From: CAYSPG01 sp964432885
Lineage (GTDB): Bacteria; Bacteroidota; Bacteroidia; AKYH767-A; OLB10
Assembly (NCBI GenBank): GCA_964432885.1
Contig: CAYSPG010000001.1
Coordinates: 1 to 64,000, forward strand
Length of the DNA stretch: 64,000 nucleotides
Direction: 5' to 3'
Below the pieces are notes generated by a model. That model made no database searches. It was not told the DNA's origin and saw only the letters and a list, made by a program, of their open reading frames with translations. This document shows, one piece after another, positions 17,097-26,173 of the stretch. The position numbers and the translations under genes were made by a program. How positions within the stretch are numbered: position 1 is the first letter of the stretch; the number at the start of each line of letters is the position of its first letter.

Positions 17097-17621
17097 ATGG
17101 GTTTGAAACTTGAACTAATATTAAGTGACAAGACGATAAAACAGAAACCGAAGGTTGAAGCGGTTTCGAAAATGTTACTTGATAAAAAACTTAGCATTGA
17201 TGACCTGATAAGGTTTGCAGATGCAGCAGATGATACGTTGAAAGCTACTTGCATTGAATCGATAGAGTTTGCAACCCGTCAGAACGCTTCTGTTGCAACC
17301 GAAAAATGTTTGAGGTTTGTTGCACAGGCACTTTTGGAAAAGGCGCCACGGGTAAAGTGGGAATCGGCAAAGGTGATTGGCAACATTGCAAAACTGTTCC
17401 CCACCAAACTTGATACGGCAATTGGTAACTTGCTGATTAACTCTGAATTTGAAGGAACTGTAGTTAGATGGTCAGTGGCATTTGCTATTGGTGAGATTTT
17501 AAAACTAAAAACAAAGCACAATAAAAATTTGTTGCCTGCAGTTGAAGCAATTTTATTGAAAGAGCAAGATAATGCAATTAAAAAAAAATACATTGCTGCA
17601 ATTAAAAAAGCTGTTAAGTAA
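17097..17621 (+). CDS. HEAT-repeat protein
   Basis: A 174-residue all-helical cytosolic protein. Residues about 30-165 contain three to four helix-turn-helix units with HEAT-like spacing ('ALLEKAPRVKWESAKVIGNIAKLFP', 'EGTVVRWSVAFAIGEILKL'). No signal peptide or catalytic motif is visible. Such short HEAT proteins usually act as scaffolds or in protein-protein contacts; some belong to DNA glycosylase-like (AlkD) families, but the catalytic Asp/Trp pattern of those is not evident here. The gene follows the lipoprotein gene by 32 bases. A hairpin with a large loop and a T run after the stop (17626-17659) may end the transcript. Confidence 0.7.
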   Translation: MGLKLELILSDKTIKQKPKVEAVSKMLLDKKLSIDDLIRFADAADDTLKATCIESIEFATRQNASVATEKCLRFVAQALLEKAPRVKWESAKVIGNIAKLFPTKLDTAIGNLLINSEFEGTVVRWSVAFAIGEILKLKTKHNKNLLPAVEAILLKEQDNAIKKKYIAAIKKAVK

Positions 17622-17625
17622 ACGT

Positions 17626-17659
17626 AGTTGGATAGTGCGGTAGTAAAACCAACTTTTTT
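17626..17659 (+). terminator. Possible terminator after the HEAT-repeat gene
   Basis: AGTTGG (17626-17631) and CCAACT (17649-17654) can pair across a 17-base loop and are followed by five more T. The stem is short and the loop large, so this is only a candidate. It lies between convergent genes. Confidence 0.4.
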
Positions 17660-17726
17660 GAGTTGCTGTGTGCGGTTTATCAATAATTAATCAGGCAGCG
17701 ACCTTTTTGTTACCAAAAAATATTTT

Positions 17727-18674
17727 TTAATAAGTTATTTGGCTTACAACTCGCTGAAGGATTTCGAAGGTGTTTTCGGCCATGAGGTTTTCTTTGTCGA
17801 GGGTAGGGTTTACTTCGCAAATTTCGAAGCAGCAAACTTTTTCGTTTTGGATTAGGCGTACGCAGAGGCTTCCGGCTTCTTTTTCGGTAATACCGTTGCG
17901 TACGGGTGTGCCTGTACCTTTGGAGATGGAGCTATCCATACTGTCGACATCAAAGGAGATGTAGATGTGCGTGCAGTGGCTAAGGTGAGCCAGGGCATCG
18001 CGTGCAATTTTTTCGACCCCGTTACGTTTTACTTCGTTGGTTGAAAATACACGGACTTTGTGTTTTTTGAGGAGATAGGTTTCTTCGGGCTCAACATCGC
18101 GAACACCAATGTAAACCAAATCGCGGTATGTTATTTTAGGTGTTACGCCTCCTACTTGCTTGAGTTTGTTCCAAAGTTCTATGGTTTCCTTATCGGGCTT
18201 GTTCATTTTGTTGGTGCCGTTATCTTCGTTAAGGGCTACTGCAAGTGGCATGCCGTGCATATTGCCGGTGGGGGTGGTGTATATGGAGTGAATGTCGGCA
18301 TGGGCATCAATCCAGATGACACCGAGCTTTGATTTAGGGTAAGCGGCTTTGATGCCTGCAATGGTTCCTCCAGCGGTGCTGTGGTCGCCAGCGAGTACGA
18401 TGGGAAATAATTTGGAACGAAGGGTATCGGCAACGGCTTTGGTAACACGCTCGTACATGGCAATGATTCCTTTAAGGCGCTTGGCATAAGGGCTGCCCTG
18501 GTACTCGAAAAGCATTTTGTTTTCGGTGGGCACTTCCATGCTGTCGTTGGTATTAAAGAGTGAACTTCCGTAATCGAGGGCTGCAATTTTAATGGCGTCA
18601 ACGCCAAGGCTTGCCCCCCTGGTGCCGGCACCTATTTCGGATTTTACTTCAATAAATTTTATTTTTTTTATCAT
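17727..18674 (-). CDS. rocF: Arginase (ureohydrolase family)
   Basis: A 315-residue manganese ureohydrolase predicted to split L-arginine to ornithine and urea. The metal-ligand motifs are all present: AGDHST (Asp97, His98), DAHADIH (Asp123, His125, Asp127) and SFDVDSMD (Asp242, Asp244). The 'GTGTPVRNGITEKE' loop after the last motif and the 'GMPLAVAL' segment fit arginases better than agmatinases, though the Bacteroidota members are divergent and agmatine cannot be excluded as substrate. The ATG at 18674 is chosen; eleven additional in-frame residues upstream look non-conserved. It is divergent from arginine decarboxylase, with 82 bases between starts, so arginine is a shared substrate or pathway partner. 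Confidence 0.87.
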   Translation of the reverse strand: MIKKIKFIEVKSEIGAGTRGASLGVDAIKIAALDYGSSLFNTNDSMEVPTENKMLFEYQGSPYAKRLKGIIAMYERVTKAVADTLRSKLFPIVLAGDHSTAGGTIAGIKAAYPKSKLGVIWIDAHADIHSIYTTPTGNMHGMPLAVALNEDNGTNKMNKPDKETIELWNKLKQVGGVTPKITYRDLVYIGVRDVEPEETYLLKKHKVRVFSTNEVKRNGVEKIARDALAHLSHCTHIYISFDVDSMDSSISKGTGTPVRNGITEKEAGSLCVRLIQNEKVCCFEICEVNPTLDKENLMAENTFEILQRVVSQITY

Positions 18675-18756
18675 AAAAGAAATTTTGTGGGTTATGTTTA
18701 TCAACATTATTTACATTCGTGCACACAAACCAACTTATTAAACGCACAAGGCACAA

Positions 18757-20151
18757 ATGAAGAACCAATACATTGATTTAATACAGCAAAGTTACGATTT
18801 TCCGCAAGAAGGATTTGAGGTGATAGATAACAGCTTGCATTTTCATGGTATTAATTTGATGGAGATTATTGAGCAATACGGCACTCCGCTTAAGATTACG
18901 TATTTGCCAAAAATAAGTTCGCAGATACAAAAGGCCAAGCGCTTGTTTAAGGTAGCCATGGCTAAGGTTGATTACAAGGGGAGCTATTATTATTGCTATT
19001 GCACCAAGAGTTCGCACTTTTCGTTTGTAATGGACGAGGCATTAAAAAATGATATTCATCTGGAAACTTCATCGGGATTTGATATACCCATTATCCGTTC
19101 GTTATACCAGCAACAAAAAATTAATAAGGATATATATATATTGTGCAATGGATTTAAGCGCGAAAATTATATTAAGGGAATAATTGATTTGATTAATGAC
19201 GGGTTTACCAATGTAATACCCATACTGGATAATGTGGAAGAGTTGAGCGAGTACGAAAAAGTTTTTAGCAATACCAAAATAAAAGTAGGAATTAGAATAG
19301 CTGCCGAAGAAGAGCCCAACTCAGAGTTTTATACATCACGACTTGGAATTCGTCAAAAGGATGTGATAGATTTTTATAAAAATACGATTAAAAAAAATCC
19401 AAACATCGAATTAAAGATGCTGCACTTTTTTATAAATACGGGTGTGCGCGATACGGCTTATTACTGGAGTGAGTTGGCACGCAACGTAAACACGTATGCC
19501 GACCTTAAAAAGATTTGCCCTGAACTTACCGGGCTGGATATTGGGGGTGGGTTTCCGATTCGTACAAAGTTGAATTTTGATTTTGATTACCAGTATATGG
19601 CCGACCAGGTAATTGCGCAAATAAAAAATTCTTGCGATCAGCGCAAGGTGGCGGTGCCGCATATTTTTACTGAGTTTGGCAGCTTTACTGTTGGCGAGAG
19701 TGGCGCTATTTTATACAGTGTAACAGGCCAAAAGCAGCAAAACGATAAGGAGAAGTGGTATATGATAGACAGCAGTTTTATAACAACGCTGCCTGATACA
19801 TGGGGAATAAAACAAAAGTTTATCATGCTTGCCATTAATCATTGGGATAAGGAATATGCACGTGTAAACCTTGGTGGTGTTACCTGCGATGGGGAGGATT
19901 ATTACATAATGGAATCGGTAAAGAACCGCGTTTTTATGCCTAAGCTTGAACCCAAGGAACCGCTATACATTGGATTTTTTCATACCGGTGCATACCAGGA
20001 ATCGCTGGGAGGATATGGTGGAATACAGCATTGCTTGATACCGGCACCAAAGCATGTATTGATTGACAGGACAGAGGAAGGTGAACTTAGCATGTGGTTG
20101 TTTGCGAAAGAGCAAAGCGCAAAGTCTATGATGAAGATATTGGGATATTAA
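18757..20151 (+). CDS. speA: Arginine decarboxylase, PLP fold type III
   Basis: A 464-residue pyridoxal-phosphate enzyme of the alanine-racemase/ornithine-decarboxylase fold. It is the short type annotated as arginine decarboxylase in Bacteroidota, much shorter than the about 630-660-residue E. coli SpeA. The PLP Schiff-base lysine is Lys84 in YCYCTKSSH. 'LKMLHFFINTG' carries the His that stacks on PLP, 'LDIGGGFPIR' is the phosphate-binding Gly loop, and 'FTEFGSFTVGESG' is the later active-site strand. It should make agmatine, the first step to putrescine. The neighbouring divergent arginase supports an arginine/polyamine locus. Substrate specificity is inferred from the family. Confidence 0.85.
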   Translation: MKNQYIDLIQQSYDFPQEGFEVIDNSLHFHGINLMEIIEQYGTPLKITYLPKISSQIQKAKRLFKVAMAKVDYKGSYYYCYCTKSSHFSFVMDEALKNDIHLETSSGFDIPIIRSLYQQQKINKDIYILCNGFKRENYIKGIIDLINDGFTNVIPILDNVEELSEYEKVFSNTKIKVGIRIAAEEEPNSEFYTSRLGIRQKDVIDFYKNTIKKNPNIELKMLHFFINTGVRDTAYYWSELARNVNTYADLKKICPELTGLDIGGGFPIRTKLNFDFDYQYMADQVIAQIKNSCDQRKVAVPHIFTEFGSFTVGESGAILYSVTGQKQQNDKEKWYMIDSSFITTLPDTWGIKQKFIMLAINHWDKEYARVNLGGVTCDGEDYYIMESVKNRVFMPKLEPKEPLYIGFFHTGAYQESLGGYGGIQHCLIPAPKHVLIDRTEEGELSMWLFAKEQSAKSMMKILGY

Positions 20152-20210
20152 AAGCGTTTTCGGTTTACCGTATACGGTTTGAAATATTTTAATCCCTAAT
20201 TCCTAAACTG

Positions 20211-20243
20211 TAAACCATAAACCATAAACCATAAACCATAAAC
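20211..20243. repeat. TAAACCA heptamer tandem array abutting a start codon
   Basis: Four perfect copies of TAAACCA plus five more bases of a fifth run from 20211 to 20243, directly against the ATG at 20244. A palindrome ACCGTATACGGT lies about 40 bases upstream. Every base of the immediate leader of the downstream gene is repeat, so copy-number change would alter the leader but not the frame. Confidence 0.85.
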
Positions 20244-21617
20244 ATGACTATTGCAATAATAGGTGGTGGCTTTAGTGGAGTATGTGTTGCAGTGCAGCTT
20301 GCACGGCAAGCAAAAAAAAATATTCAAATCGTTTTATTTAATGCGGGATATCCATTTGCCGCGGGTGTTGCATACAGCACAGTGCATCCAATGCATGTAT
20401 TAAATGTTCCGGCCGGACGCATGAGCTTTTTTTTGGATGAGCCTAACCATTTTACAAGATGGATTAAAGGAAAATACAAGGATGAGTTTTTGCACTTTGG
20501 TGATCTACAACTTGAAGATGCATTTTTACCACGGGCCGTGTATGCAAAGTATATTAATGATGTATTTGTAACCGAAATGATGACAAGCAGATGTACAGAT
20601 TATTTGCTTGTTAGCGAAACTGCTGTAAATATTAGTCATGCATCCGGAAAAATGGAAATGAAAACCCAAAGCGGACGAACATTGCCATGTGATGCAGTTG
20701 TGCTTGCCACTGGAAATGAATTACCGGCAACTCCGGTATTTATTTCGAAGGAGATGGCGGAGAAAGAGATTTATATTTCGAATCCCTGGTATTTTAAAAT
20801 GCATAAGAACTATGAGTTAAGCCAAACTATATTACTGCTTGGCACAGGCTTAACCATGATAGATAATATGCTAAGCATTTTGAGCAGTGGATTTAAGGGT
20901 AAGATGGTGGCGGTTTCTACCAAGGGCTTGTTGCCTTTGCCGTTTAGAAAAAGTGAAACCGACTATGGTATTTTAGAAGAGCTAAAAAGACCCTATATAA
21001 TAAATACGGTTTTTGATATTTTTAGAAAACACGTTCACCGTGTGCGTAATTATGGATTATCGGGAACGGCAGTGGTTGATGCTTTGCGGCCACTAACACA
21101 GGATATATGGAAAGAACTTTCAGTAGATGATAAAAAAAGATTTTTGGTGCACATAAGGCAACTATGGGGCGTGGCACGACACAGGCTTCCACTACATATT
21201 TTTGATTTGATGAACGGGTATATACAAAGCAAGCGTGTTGAAATAATAGCAGGACGCTTAATCAATGTGACTGTGCAAAACAATACAGCCGAAGCAACTA
21301 TTGCGCTTAGGGCTACAGGTAAGAGGGTAAGTATTCCGGTTCAAAAAATTATTAACTGCACAGGCCCATTACTTGATATTACAAAGTCAAAATCAAAGTT
21401 GTTTCAAAATCTTATAAAAGATGGACTGTTGTGTGCTGATGAATTAAAGTTGGGCATTAAGGCCACTGCAGATTATGCAGTTGTTAACGCAAGTGGAAAT
21501 GAAGTTGAAAACATGTTTGTAATAGGACCCATGCTTAAAGGAACACTGTGGGAAACAACGGCTGTGCCCGAAATCAGAAAACAGGCCGAAGAAGTGGCAT
21601 ACAAAATTTTGAATTAA
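20244..21617 (+). CDS. FAD/NAD(P)-binding protein (PF13454-like)
   Basis: A 457-residue cytosolic flavoprotein. The N-terminus has the Rossmann motif IIGGGFSG (residues 5-12). The following 'GVAYSTVHPMHVLNVPAGRMSFF' segment (about 50-73) is the hallmark of the FAD-NAD(P)-binding family PF13454. Further motifs are 'AVVLATGNE' and a second nucleotide site 'LLLGTGLTMIDNML' (about 196-210). The C-terminus has 'IINCTGP' and 'FVIGPMLKGTLWETTAVPEIR', typical of the same family. The substrate is unknown. The start codon directly follows a heptamer repeat array, and there is no Shine-Dalgarno. A tRNA-Lys gene lies six bases past the stop on the opposite strand. Confidence 0.85.
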   Translation: MTIAIIGGGFSGVCVAVQLARQAKKNIQIVLFNAGYPFAAGVAYSTVHPMHVLNVPAGRMSFFLDEPNHFTRWIKGKYKDEFLHFGDLQLEDAFLPRAVYAKYINDVFVTEMMTSRCTDYLLVSETAVNISHASGKMEMKTQSGRTLPCDAVVLATGNELPATPVFISKEMAEKEIYISNPWYFKMHKNYELSQTILLLGTGLTMIDNMLSILSSGFKGKMVAVSTKGLLPLPFRKSETDYGILEELKRPYIINTVFDIFRKHVHRVRNYGLSGTAVVDALRPLTQDIWKELSVDDKKRFLVHIRQLWGVARHRLPLHIFDLMNGYIQSKRVEIIAGRLINVTVQNNTAEATIALRATGKRVSIPVQKIINCTGPLLDITKSKSKLFQNLIKDGLLCADELKLGIKATADYAVVNASGNEVENMFVIGPMLKGTLWETTAVPEIRKQAEEVAYKILN

Positions 21618-21622
21618 ATAAG

Positions 21623-21695
<73 letters not shown>

Positions 21696-21743
21696 AATAG
21701 TTGTATCAACAAAGATGGTAATAATCTGCAATGAAAAAAAACA

Positions 21744-24050
21744 CTACAATTTTTTTGATAATTTTATTTCAACAATAACCATTTTACTTGTAGGTGTATT
21801 GCTTTTATCGGCCACGCTGCTAATAGGCACCAGCACGTTGGTTTCGGGAAAATAAGTGGCGCAACATTGTTCGGGAATAGAAAAGGAAACTACTATAAAT
21901 TTTTTTGCCACACGCTCTACATTATCGTGGTAATTAAAAATGTCAACCACATCGCCTGCTTTTAAATTTTGTTTGGCAATATCTTTTTCATTCATAAAAA
22001 TAACTCTTCGCTCGTTAAGCACACCCCGGTAACGATCGTTTAAACCATAAATGGTTGTGTTAAACTGGTCATGACTTCTAATCGTCATCATCATTAGTTG
22101 GTTATTCGTCATTGGAGCATTCGTAATTTGTGCAATATTGAAATTTGCTTTTCCTGTAAGGGTGTTAAATTTGTTTTCCCTTGCTGAGTTTGGTAAATAA
22201 AATCCGCCCAACTTGCGCACGCGCGTATTATAATTTTCAAAACCGGGAATTACTTTTTCAATATCGTTTCGTATTTCATCATAATGATTCAGATAATTGT
22301 TCCATCGTGCTTTTGCGTTTTTGCCTAATGTTGCCAACACCATTTGGCAAACAATAACAGGCTCGCTTAACAATTCATCCGATATGGGTTTTAAATTTCC
22401 TTTGCTCATTTGAATTACGCCCATTGAGTTTTCGGTAGTTACAAATTGATCTTCACCGTTAACAACATCTTTATCACTTCGTGCAAGTGTTGGTAGTATC
22501 AGTGCTTCTTCACCAGAAATTAAATGGCTGCGGTTTAGCTTTGTCGAAATCTGTACAGTAAGTTTGCATTTGCGCAAAGCTTCGGCTGTGTAGGTAGTGT
22601 CGGGTGTTGCCGATAAAAAATTTCCACCCATGGCGATAAACACTTTTGCTTTATGCTGGTACATGGCATGTATACATTCAACCGTATCGTACCCGTGTTT
22701 TTGGGGTGGATCAAAACCAAAAACGTTTTTTAAATTATTCAATAGGGTAGTAGAGGGCTTTTCGTAAATACCCATCGTGCGGTCGCCCTGTACATTGCTG
22801 TGTCCGCGCACGGGGCATGTGCCTGCACCGGGTTTGCCAATGCTTCCTTTCAACAAAAGAAGATTTACTACTTCCTGTATGGTGGCCACAGCATTTTTAT
22901 GCTGTGTTAATCCCATCGCCCAACAGGCAATAATTTTATTTTTTGTTTTAAAAATTTCAGCTACCGTCTTTATCTGCTCAAAAGAAATTCCTGAAGCGGC
23001 AATTAGTTGTTCAATGTTTTGTTTTTTAAGGTGCGAAATAAAATTTTGGTAACCGCTTGTGTGTTCGCTTATAAATTTTTTATCAAAAACAGTTCCTTCA
23101 TTTTTTTCTTCTTCCTGCAAAAGCAAAAGTTCAATAGCTTGCATCAAGGCCATATCGCCATTAATTTTTACTTGCAGAAAAATATCGGTAAGCTTTGCTT
23201 TAATTCCCAATGCGCCCTTTAATGTTTGCGGATTGCTAAAAGAAATCAATCCCGTTTCGGGCAATGGATTTACCGAAATAATTAGGCACCCGTTTTCTTT
23301 TGCTTTTTGCAAAGCCGTTAACATGCGCGGGTGGTTGGTGCCTGGGTTTTGTCCAAGGATAATAATTACTTCTGCTTTATAAAAATCTTCCAGTGTAACA
23401 GAGCCTTTTCCTATACCCACACTTTCGCTTAATGCAACACCACTGCTTTCGTGACACATGTTGCTGCAGTCGGGTAAATTGTTGGTTCCGTACTCGCGAA
23501 CAAAAAGCTGGTACAAAAATGCCGCTTCATTACTTGTTCTTCCACTTGTGTAAAACACGGCTTCATCCGCTGAGGATAAATTATTTAAATGCGCTGCAAT
23601 TTTTTTGAATGCAACATCCCAACTAACAGGGGCATAATGTGTGGCTCCGCTTGCAAGAAACATGGGCTGCGCAACACGTCCTTTTTTTCCTATCTCATAA
23701 TCGTTCAACTCGGCTAATTCAGCAACAGAATATTTTGCAAAAAATTCTGCAGTAAGTTTTTTTGTGGTGGCTTCTTCGGCAATTGCTTTGGCACCGTTTT
23801 CACAATACTCTGCAATGCGTGATCGCTCCTCATCAGGGTCGGGCCAGGCGCAACCGGGACAATCATATCCGTCTTTTTGATTTAGCGCAAGCAACGCTTT
23901 CATGCCACGCGCCACATCCATTTCCGAAAAAATATGCTCAGCGCTTGATAGCACCGCAGGTATTCCTGCTGCAACAGTTTTTGGCTTGGTAAGTTTTAAG
24001 CCGGTAAACTGATCAGGGTTTTCTGCGGAGGGCTTTTCTTTTTCTGACAT
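21744..24050 (-). CDS. Molybdopterin oxidoreductase, FdhF/YdeP family
   Basis: A 768-residue formate-dehydrogenase-alpha-like protein. It carries the YdeP-type N-terminal motif DCPGCAWPDP with Cys64 and Cys67, the cofactor-binding 'FYTSGRTSNEAAFLYQLF' helix, 'CSNMCHESSGVAL' in the position of the Mo-ligand region, 'GQNPGTNHPRM' and a C-terminal molydopterin dinucleotide-binding domain ('MMMTIRSHDQFNTTIYGLNDRYRG'). It lacks the full four-cysteine cluster motif of classical formate dehydrogenases. There is no Tat signal, so it should be cytosolic. FdhD, needed to sulfurate such cofactors, is encoded 2 kb upstream on the same strand. A -7-like box lies 18 bases before the start. Substrate is unknown; formate is only one possibility. 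Confidence 0.88.
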   Translation of the reverse strand: MSEKEKPSAENPDQFTGLKLTKPKTVAAGIPAVLSSAEHIFSEMDVARGMKALLALNQKDGYDCPGCAWPDPDEERSRIAEYCENGAKAIAEEATTKKLTAEFFAKYSVAELAELNDYEIGKKGRVAQPMFLASGATHYAPVSWDVAFKKIAAHLNNLSSADEAVFYTSGRTSNEAAFLYQLFVREYGTNNLPDCSNMCHESSGVALSESVGIGKGSVTLEDFYKAEVIIILGQNPGTNHPRMLTALQKAKENGCLIISVNPLPETGLISFSNPQTLKGALGIKAKLTDIFLQVKINGDMALMQAIELLLLQEEEKNEGTVFDKKFISEHTSGYQNFISHLKKQNIEQLIAASGISFEQIKTVAEIFKTKNKIIACWAMGLTQHKNAVATIQEVVNLLLLKGSIGKPGAGTCPVRGHSNVQGDRTMGIYEKPSTTLLNNLKNVFGFDPPQKHGYDTVECIHAMYQHKAKVFIAMGGNFLSATPDTTYTAEALRKCKLTVQISTKLNRSHLISGEEALILPTLARSDKDVVNGEDQFVTTENSMGVIQMSKGNLKPISDELLSEPVIVCQMVLATLGKNAKARWNNYLNHYDEIRNDIEKVIPGFENYNTRVRKLGGFYLPNSARENKFNTLTGKANFNIAQITNAPMTNNQLMMMTIRSHDQFNTTIYGLNDRYRGVLNERRVIFMNEKDIAKQNLKAGDVVDIFNYHDNVERVAKKFIVVSFSIPEQCCATYFPETNVLVPISSVADKSNTPTSKMVIVEIKLSKKL

Positions 24051-24067
24051 TGTTTATCTACGAAATG

Positions 24068-24075
24068 CAAATTTA
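24068..24075 (-). promoter_or_regulatory. Candidate -7 box for the FdhF/YdeP gene
   Basis: The minus strand reads TAAATTTG, matching TAnnTTTG, 18 bases upstream of the start at 24050. A clear -33 TTTG is not found at 19-21 bases, so the call is moderate. If it is right, the gene is transcribed separately from fdhD. Confidence 0.4.
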
Positions 24076-24547
24076 TGAATGTGAAACTACGAAATATTGT
24101 ACGAAGTGAAATCCCGATTTATTTTGGGACGAATTGAAGTGAGATGCTTTATCATTCATGAATTCAATAATTAAAATAGATAAACAAATGAATAATTACG
24201 CAATGGTGATGCGAATTTCAGAATCGGGGTAAAATTATTTCTTACTACATACGGAGTTAAGTTTTTAATTCGCTTGTTGCATGACTAAAATTTAGCTTTT
24301 CATTTTAGATGCCTTGGCTTTGTAGCATCTCTTTTTCTACTATTTGAATTTAATCGGACACAGTGTTTTACCATATTAACCAGTTTTTAATGGTTCGTCT
24401 TTAGTTCTAGCTAAGCAGTTTATAGTTTTTGTTAATTTGTTTGAGAGTTGGTTTGCAAAACAATGTGACTAATACACCCTAACCGGCAACTAAAAAACTA
24501 AAACAAGGCACTAATAACTAATAATAATAAACATTTCTTAGGCATAG
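24076..24547. other. Gene-free stretch between the oxidoreductase and propeller genes
   Basis: About 470 AT-rich bases without a supported ORF, RNA gene or strong hairpin. The only structure I noted is a weak inverted pair near 24113-24131 (ATCCCGA against TTTGGGA) and an A/C-rich region at 24482-24532. It may contain promoter or 3' untranslated sequence. Confidence 0.5.
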
Positions 24548-25663
24548 TTAAAAATCAAACTTTATAAACGAAGTTCCGTTAAATTTATATACGCCTTTGC
24601 CTTCTGCACCAAACCAAAGTTCTCCGTTTTTGTCTTTGTAAATAACAAGTATGGCATCACTTGGCAACCCATGTACGGTGGTGTAGTTAGTTAATTTATC
24701 GCCATCATATTTCCAAACTCCGGCATCAATAGTTCCTATCCAAAGGTTGCTGTAATTGTCTTCGTTAATGGTCCACACACGAGCCATGGTTCCCGGATAC
24801 TTTTTTGAAACAGATGAATACGTAAAAAATTCAGGATTGCCCAATCCTTTTTCATCGGTTATATTTCTAAGAATATTTCCGTTGTACATAAACAATCCTG
24901 AACCATTATTTCCAAACCAAAAATTTCCTTTGCTGTCTTCAAACAAAGCACGCACTGCCGGGCCGTTTAACCCTTTTTCGGTAAACCATTTAAAAGAACT
25001 TCCGTTATACATGCATACACCCATTGTTTGTGTACCAAACCAAAGGTTTCCATTTTTATCTTTTAAAAAACTATAAACACCATATTTACTTAAACTACTT
25101 GCAGCACTTTGCAAAAGAAATGAATCACTATCTGCTTTTGCAAACGGGAGATATTCAAAAGAATGGTTGCTGTAACGATAAGTCCCTCCGCCACCATAAA
25201 ACCACATATCGTTTGCTTGTTTGCTCCAACTATTGTTTACGCTCTTTTCAAAAGTCAAATTTTTGTTATTTGTAAATGTTGTAAAAGTTTTTCCATCAAA
25301 ACGTGTTACCCCAAACCCACCCGTGCCAAACCAAATATTGCCCTGGTTGTCTTCTTGTATAATTTGAATTTGGTCATCAGCTAAGCCATCCCTGGTTGTA
25401 AACAATAGCAATGTATTTCCATTATAGCGATATACACCACCATTATCAGTACCAAACCAATAATTGTTTTTGCTGTCCTGCAAAATGCATCGTATGTCAC
25501 TTCCTATTTCGGTAACTATATTTGATTTAAAAATAAGAGCCGTTGAGTCCTGCGCTATAATGTTTGTTTTATTAACAACATGGGTAGTTGAATTTGTATG
25601 ATTGTTCTCTGCAGCGCAGGAAAAAAAAACTACTAGGCATGAAAGCAAAAAGATATTTTGCAT
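24548..25663 (-). CDS. Two-component-regulator-type propeller lipoprotein
   Basis: A 371-residue predicted lipoprotein with lipobox FFSC ending at Cys16. The body consists of at least six 'Reg_prop' repeats (PF07494-like). They read as D-x-x-G-N-x-W-F-G-T-x-x-x-G-V-x-x-x-x-G followed by F-T-x-x-x-G-L, for example 'DSKNNYWFGTDNGGVYRYNG' and 'NLWIGTIDAGVWKYDGD'. These are the blades of the sensor propellers found in Bacteroidota hybrid two-component systems. Here there is no histidine kinase or transmembrane output domain, so this is a free-standing propeller on the periplasmic side of a membrane. It lies between the oxidoreductase and fdhD on the same strand. Its ligand or partner is unknown. 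Confidence 0.8.
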   Translation of the reverse strand: MQNIFLLSCLVVFFSCAAENNHTNSTTHVVNKTNIIAQDSTALIFKSNIVTEIGSDIRCILQDSKNNYWFGTDNGGVYRYNGNTLLLFTTRDGLADDQIQIIQEDNQGNIWFGTGGFGVTRFDGKTFTTFTNNKNLTFEKSVNNSWSKQANDMWFYGGGGTYRYSNHSFEYLPFAKADSDSFLLQSAASSLSKYGVYSFLKDKNGNLWFGTQTMGVCMYNGSSFKWFTEKGLNGPAVRALFEDSKGNFWFGNNGSGLFMYNGNILRNITDEKGLGNPEFFTYSSVSKKYPGTMARVWTINEDNYSNLWIGTIDAGVWKYDGDKLTNYTTVHGLPSDAILVIYKDKNGELWFGAEGKGVYKFNGTSFIKFDF

Positions 25664-25712
25664 ACTCCTGAATTTATTTCAACATCCATTTTTCTTATCA
25701 TCAAACTCCAAA

Positions 25713-26081
25713 CTATTTCCCCGCATTCGGATTTTCATAATTGTCACTTTGGTCTTCGGCTACGTTATCCAAACATTTAAAATCTTTCTCTATCAAGAGA
25801 AATAATTTTTTATTGTTACCTGTTTCCATTTCTCCTTCAATCCCAACTTGATTTGTTGTTGTCCATACATACGCAACAGATGTTGGAATTAACAGCGTAA
25901 TTTTATTTTGGATAAAAGTCGCAGAAATACTTTTTACATCTGCTGAACTCTGCAAAGCATAAATAAAAACTGCGTTGCCAAATTCTGTTTTTTCCTCCAG
26001 GTAATTTTCTTTGCCAAAATAGTTCACTTCACTTTTTGTAAGGCGTATGCGAAGTGAGTTTCCTTTTATTCGTAGTTTCAT
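25713..26081 (-). CDS. Small conserved protein, DUF7009-like
   Basis: A 122-residue soluble protein with no signal peptide or metal motif. The N-terminus MKLRIKGNSLRIRLTKSEV reads as a basic beta-hairpin, followed by 'FGNAVFIYALQSS' and 'KITLLIPTSVAYVW'. I recall similar proteins (DUF7009) near molybdenum-enzyme and FdhD genes in Bacteroidota, and this placement agrees, but I cannot verify the family. The C-terminus 'FKCLDNVAEDQSDNYENPNAGK' with Cys and acidic residues could be a conserved tail. It lies 92 bases after fdhD on the same strand and could be co-transcribed with it. Its role may be in maturation of the FdhF-like enzyme, which is speculation from position. Confidence 0.7.
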   Translation of the reverse strand: MKLRIKGNSLRIRLTKSEVNYFGKENYLEEKTEFGNAVFIYALQSSADVKSISATFIQNKITLLIPTSVAYVWTTTNQVGIEGEMETGNNKKLFLLIEKDFKCLDNVAEDQSDNYENPNAGK

Positions 26082-26173
26082 ATTGGTTTTTTTTTGAACG
26101 CAGATTTTAATGATGTTGATGATGTATTAAGATATTAAACTGCTAAACCATAAGCACATTTAAAATCAGCGTT

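Noticed and set aside
24076..24547. A hidden small RNA or gene in the 470-base gap
   Set aside because: No ORF of useful length, no strong hairpin with T run and no recognised RNA family.
24548..25663. A hybrid two-component sensor kinase
   Set aside because: Only the propeller part is present; there is no transmembrane helix after it and no kinase or regulator domain.
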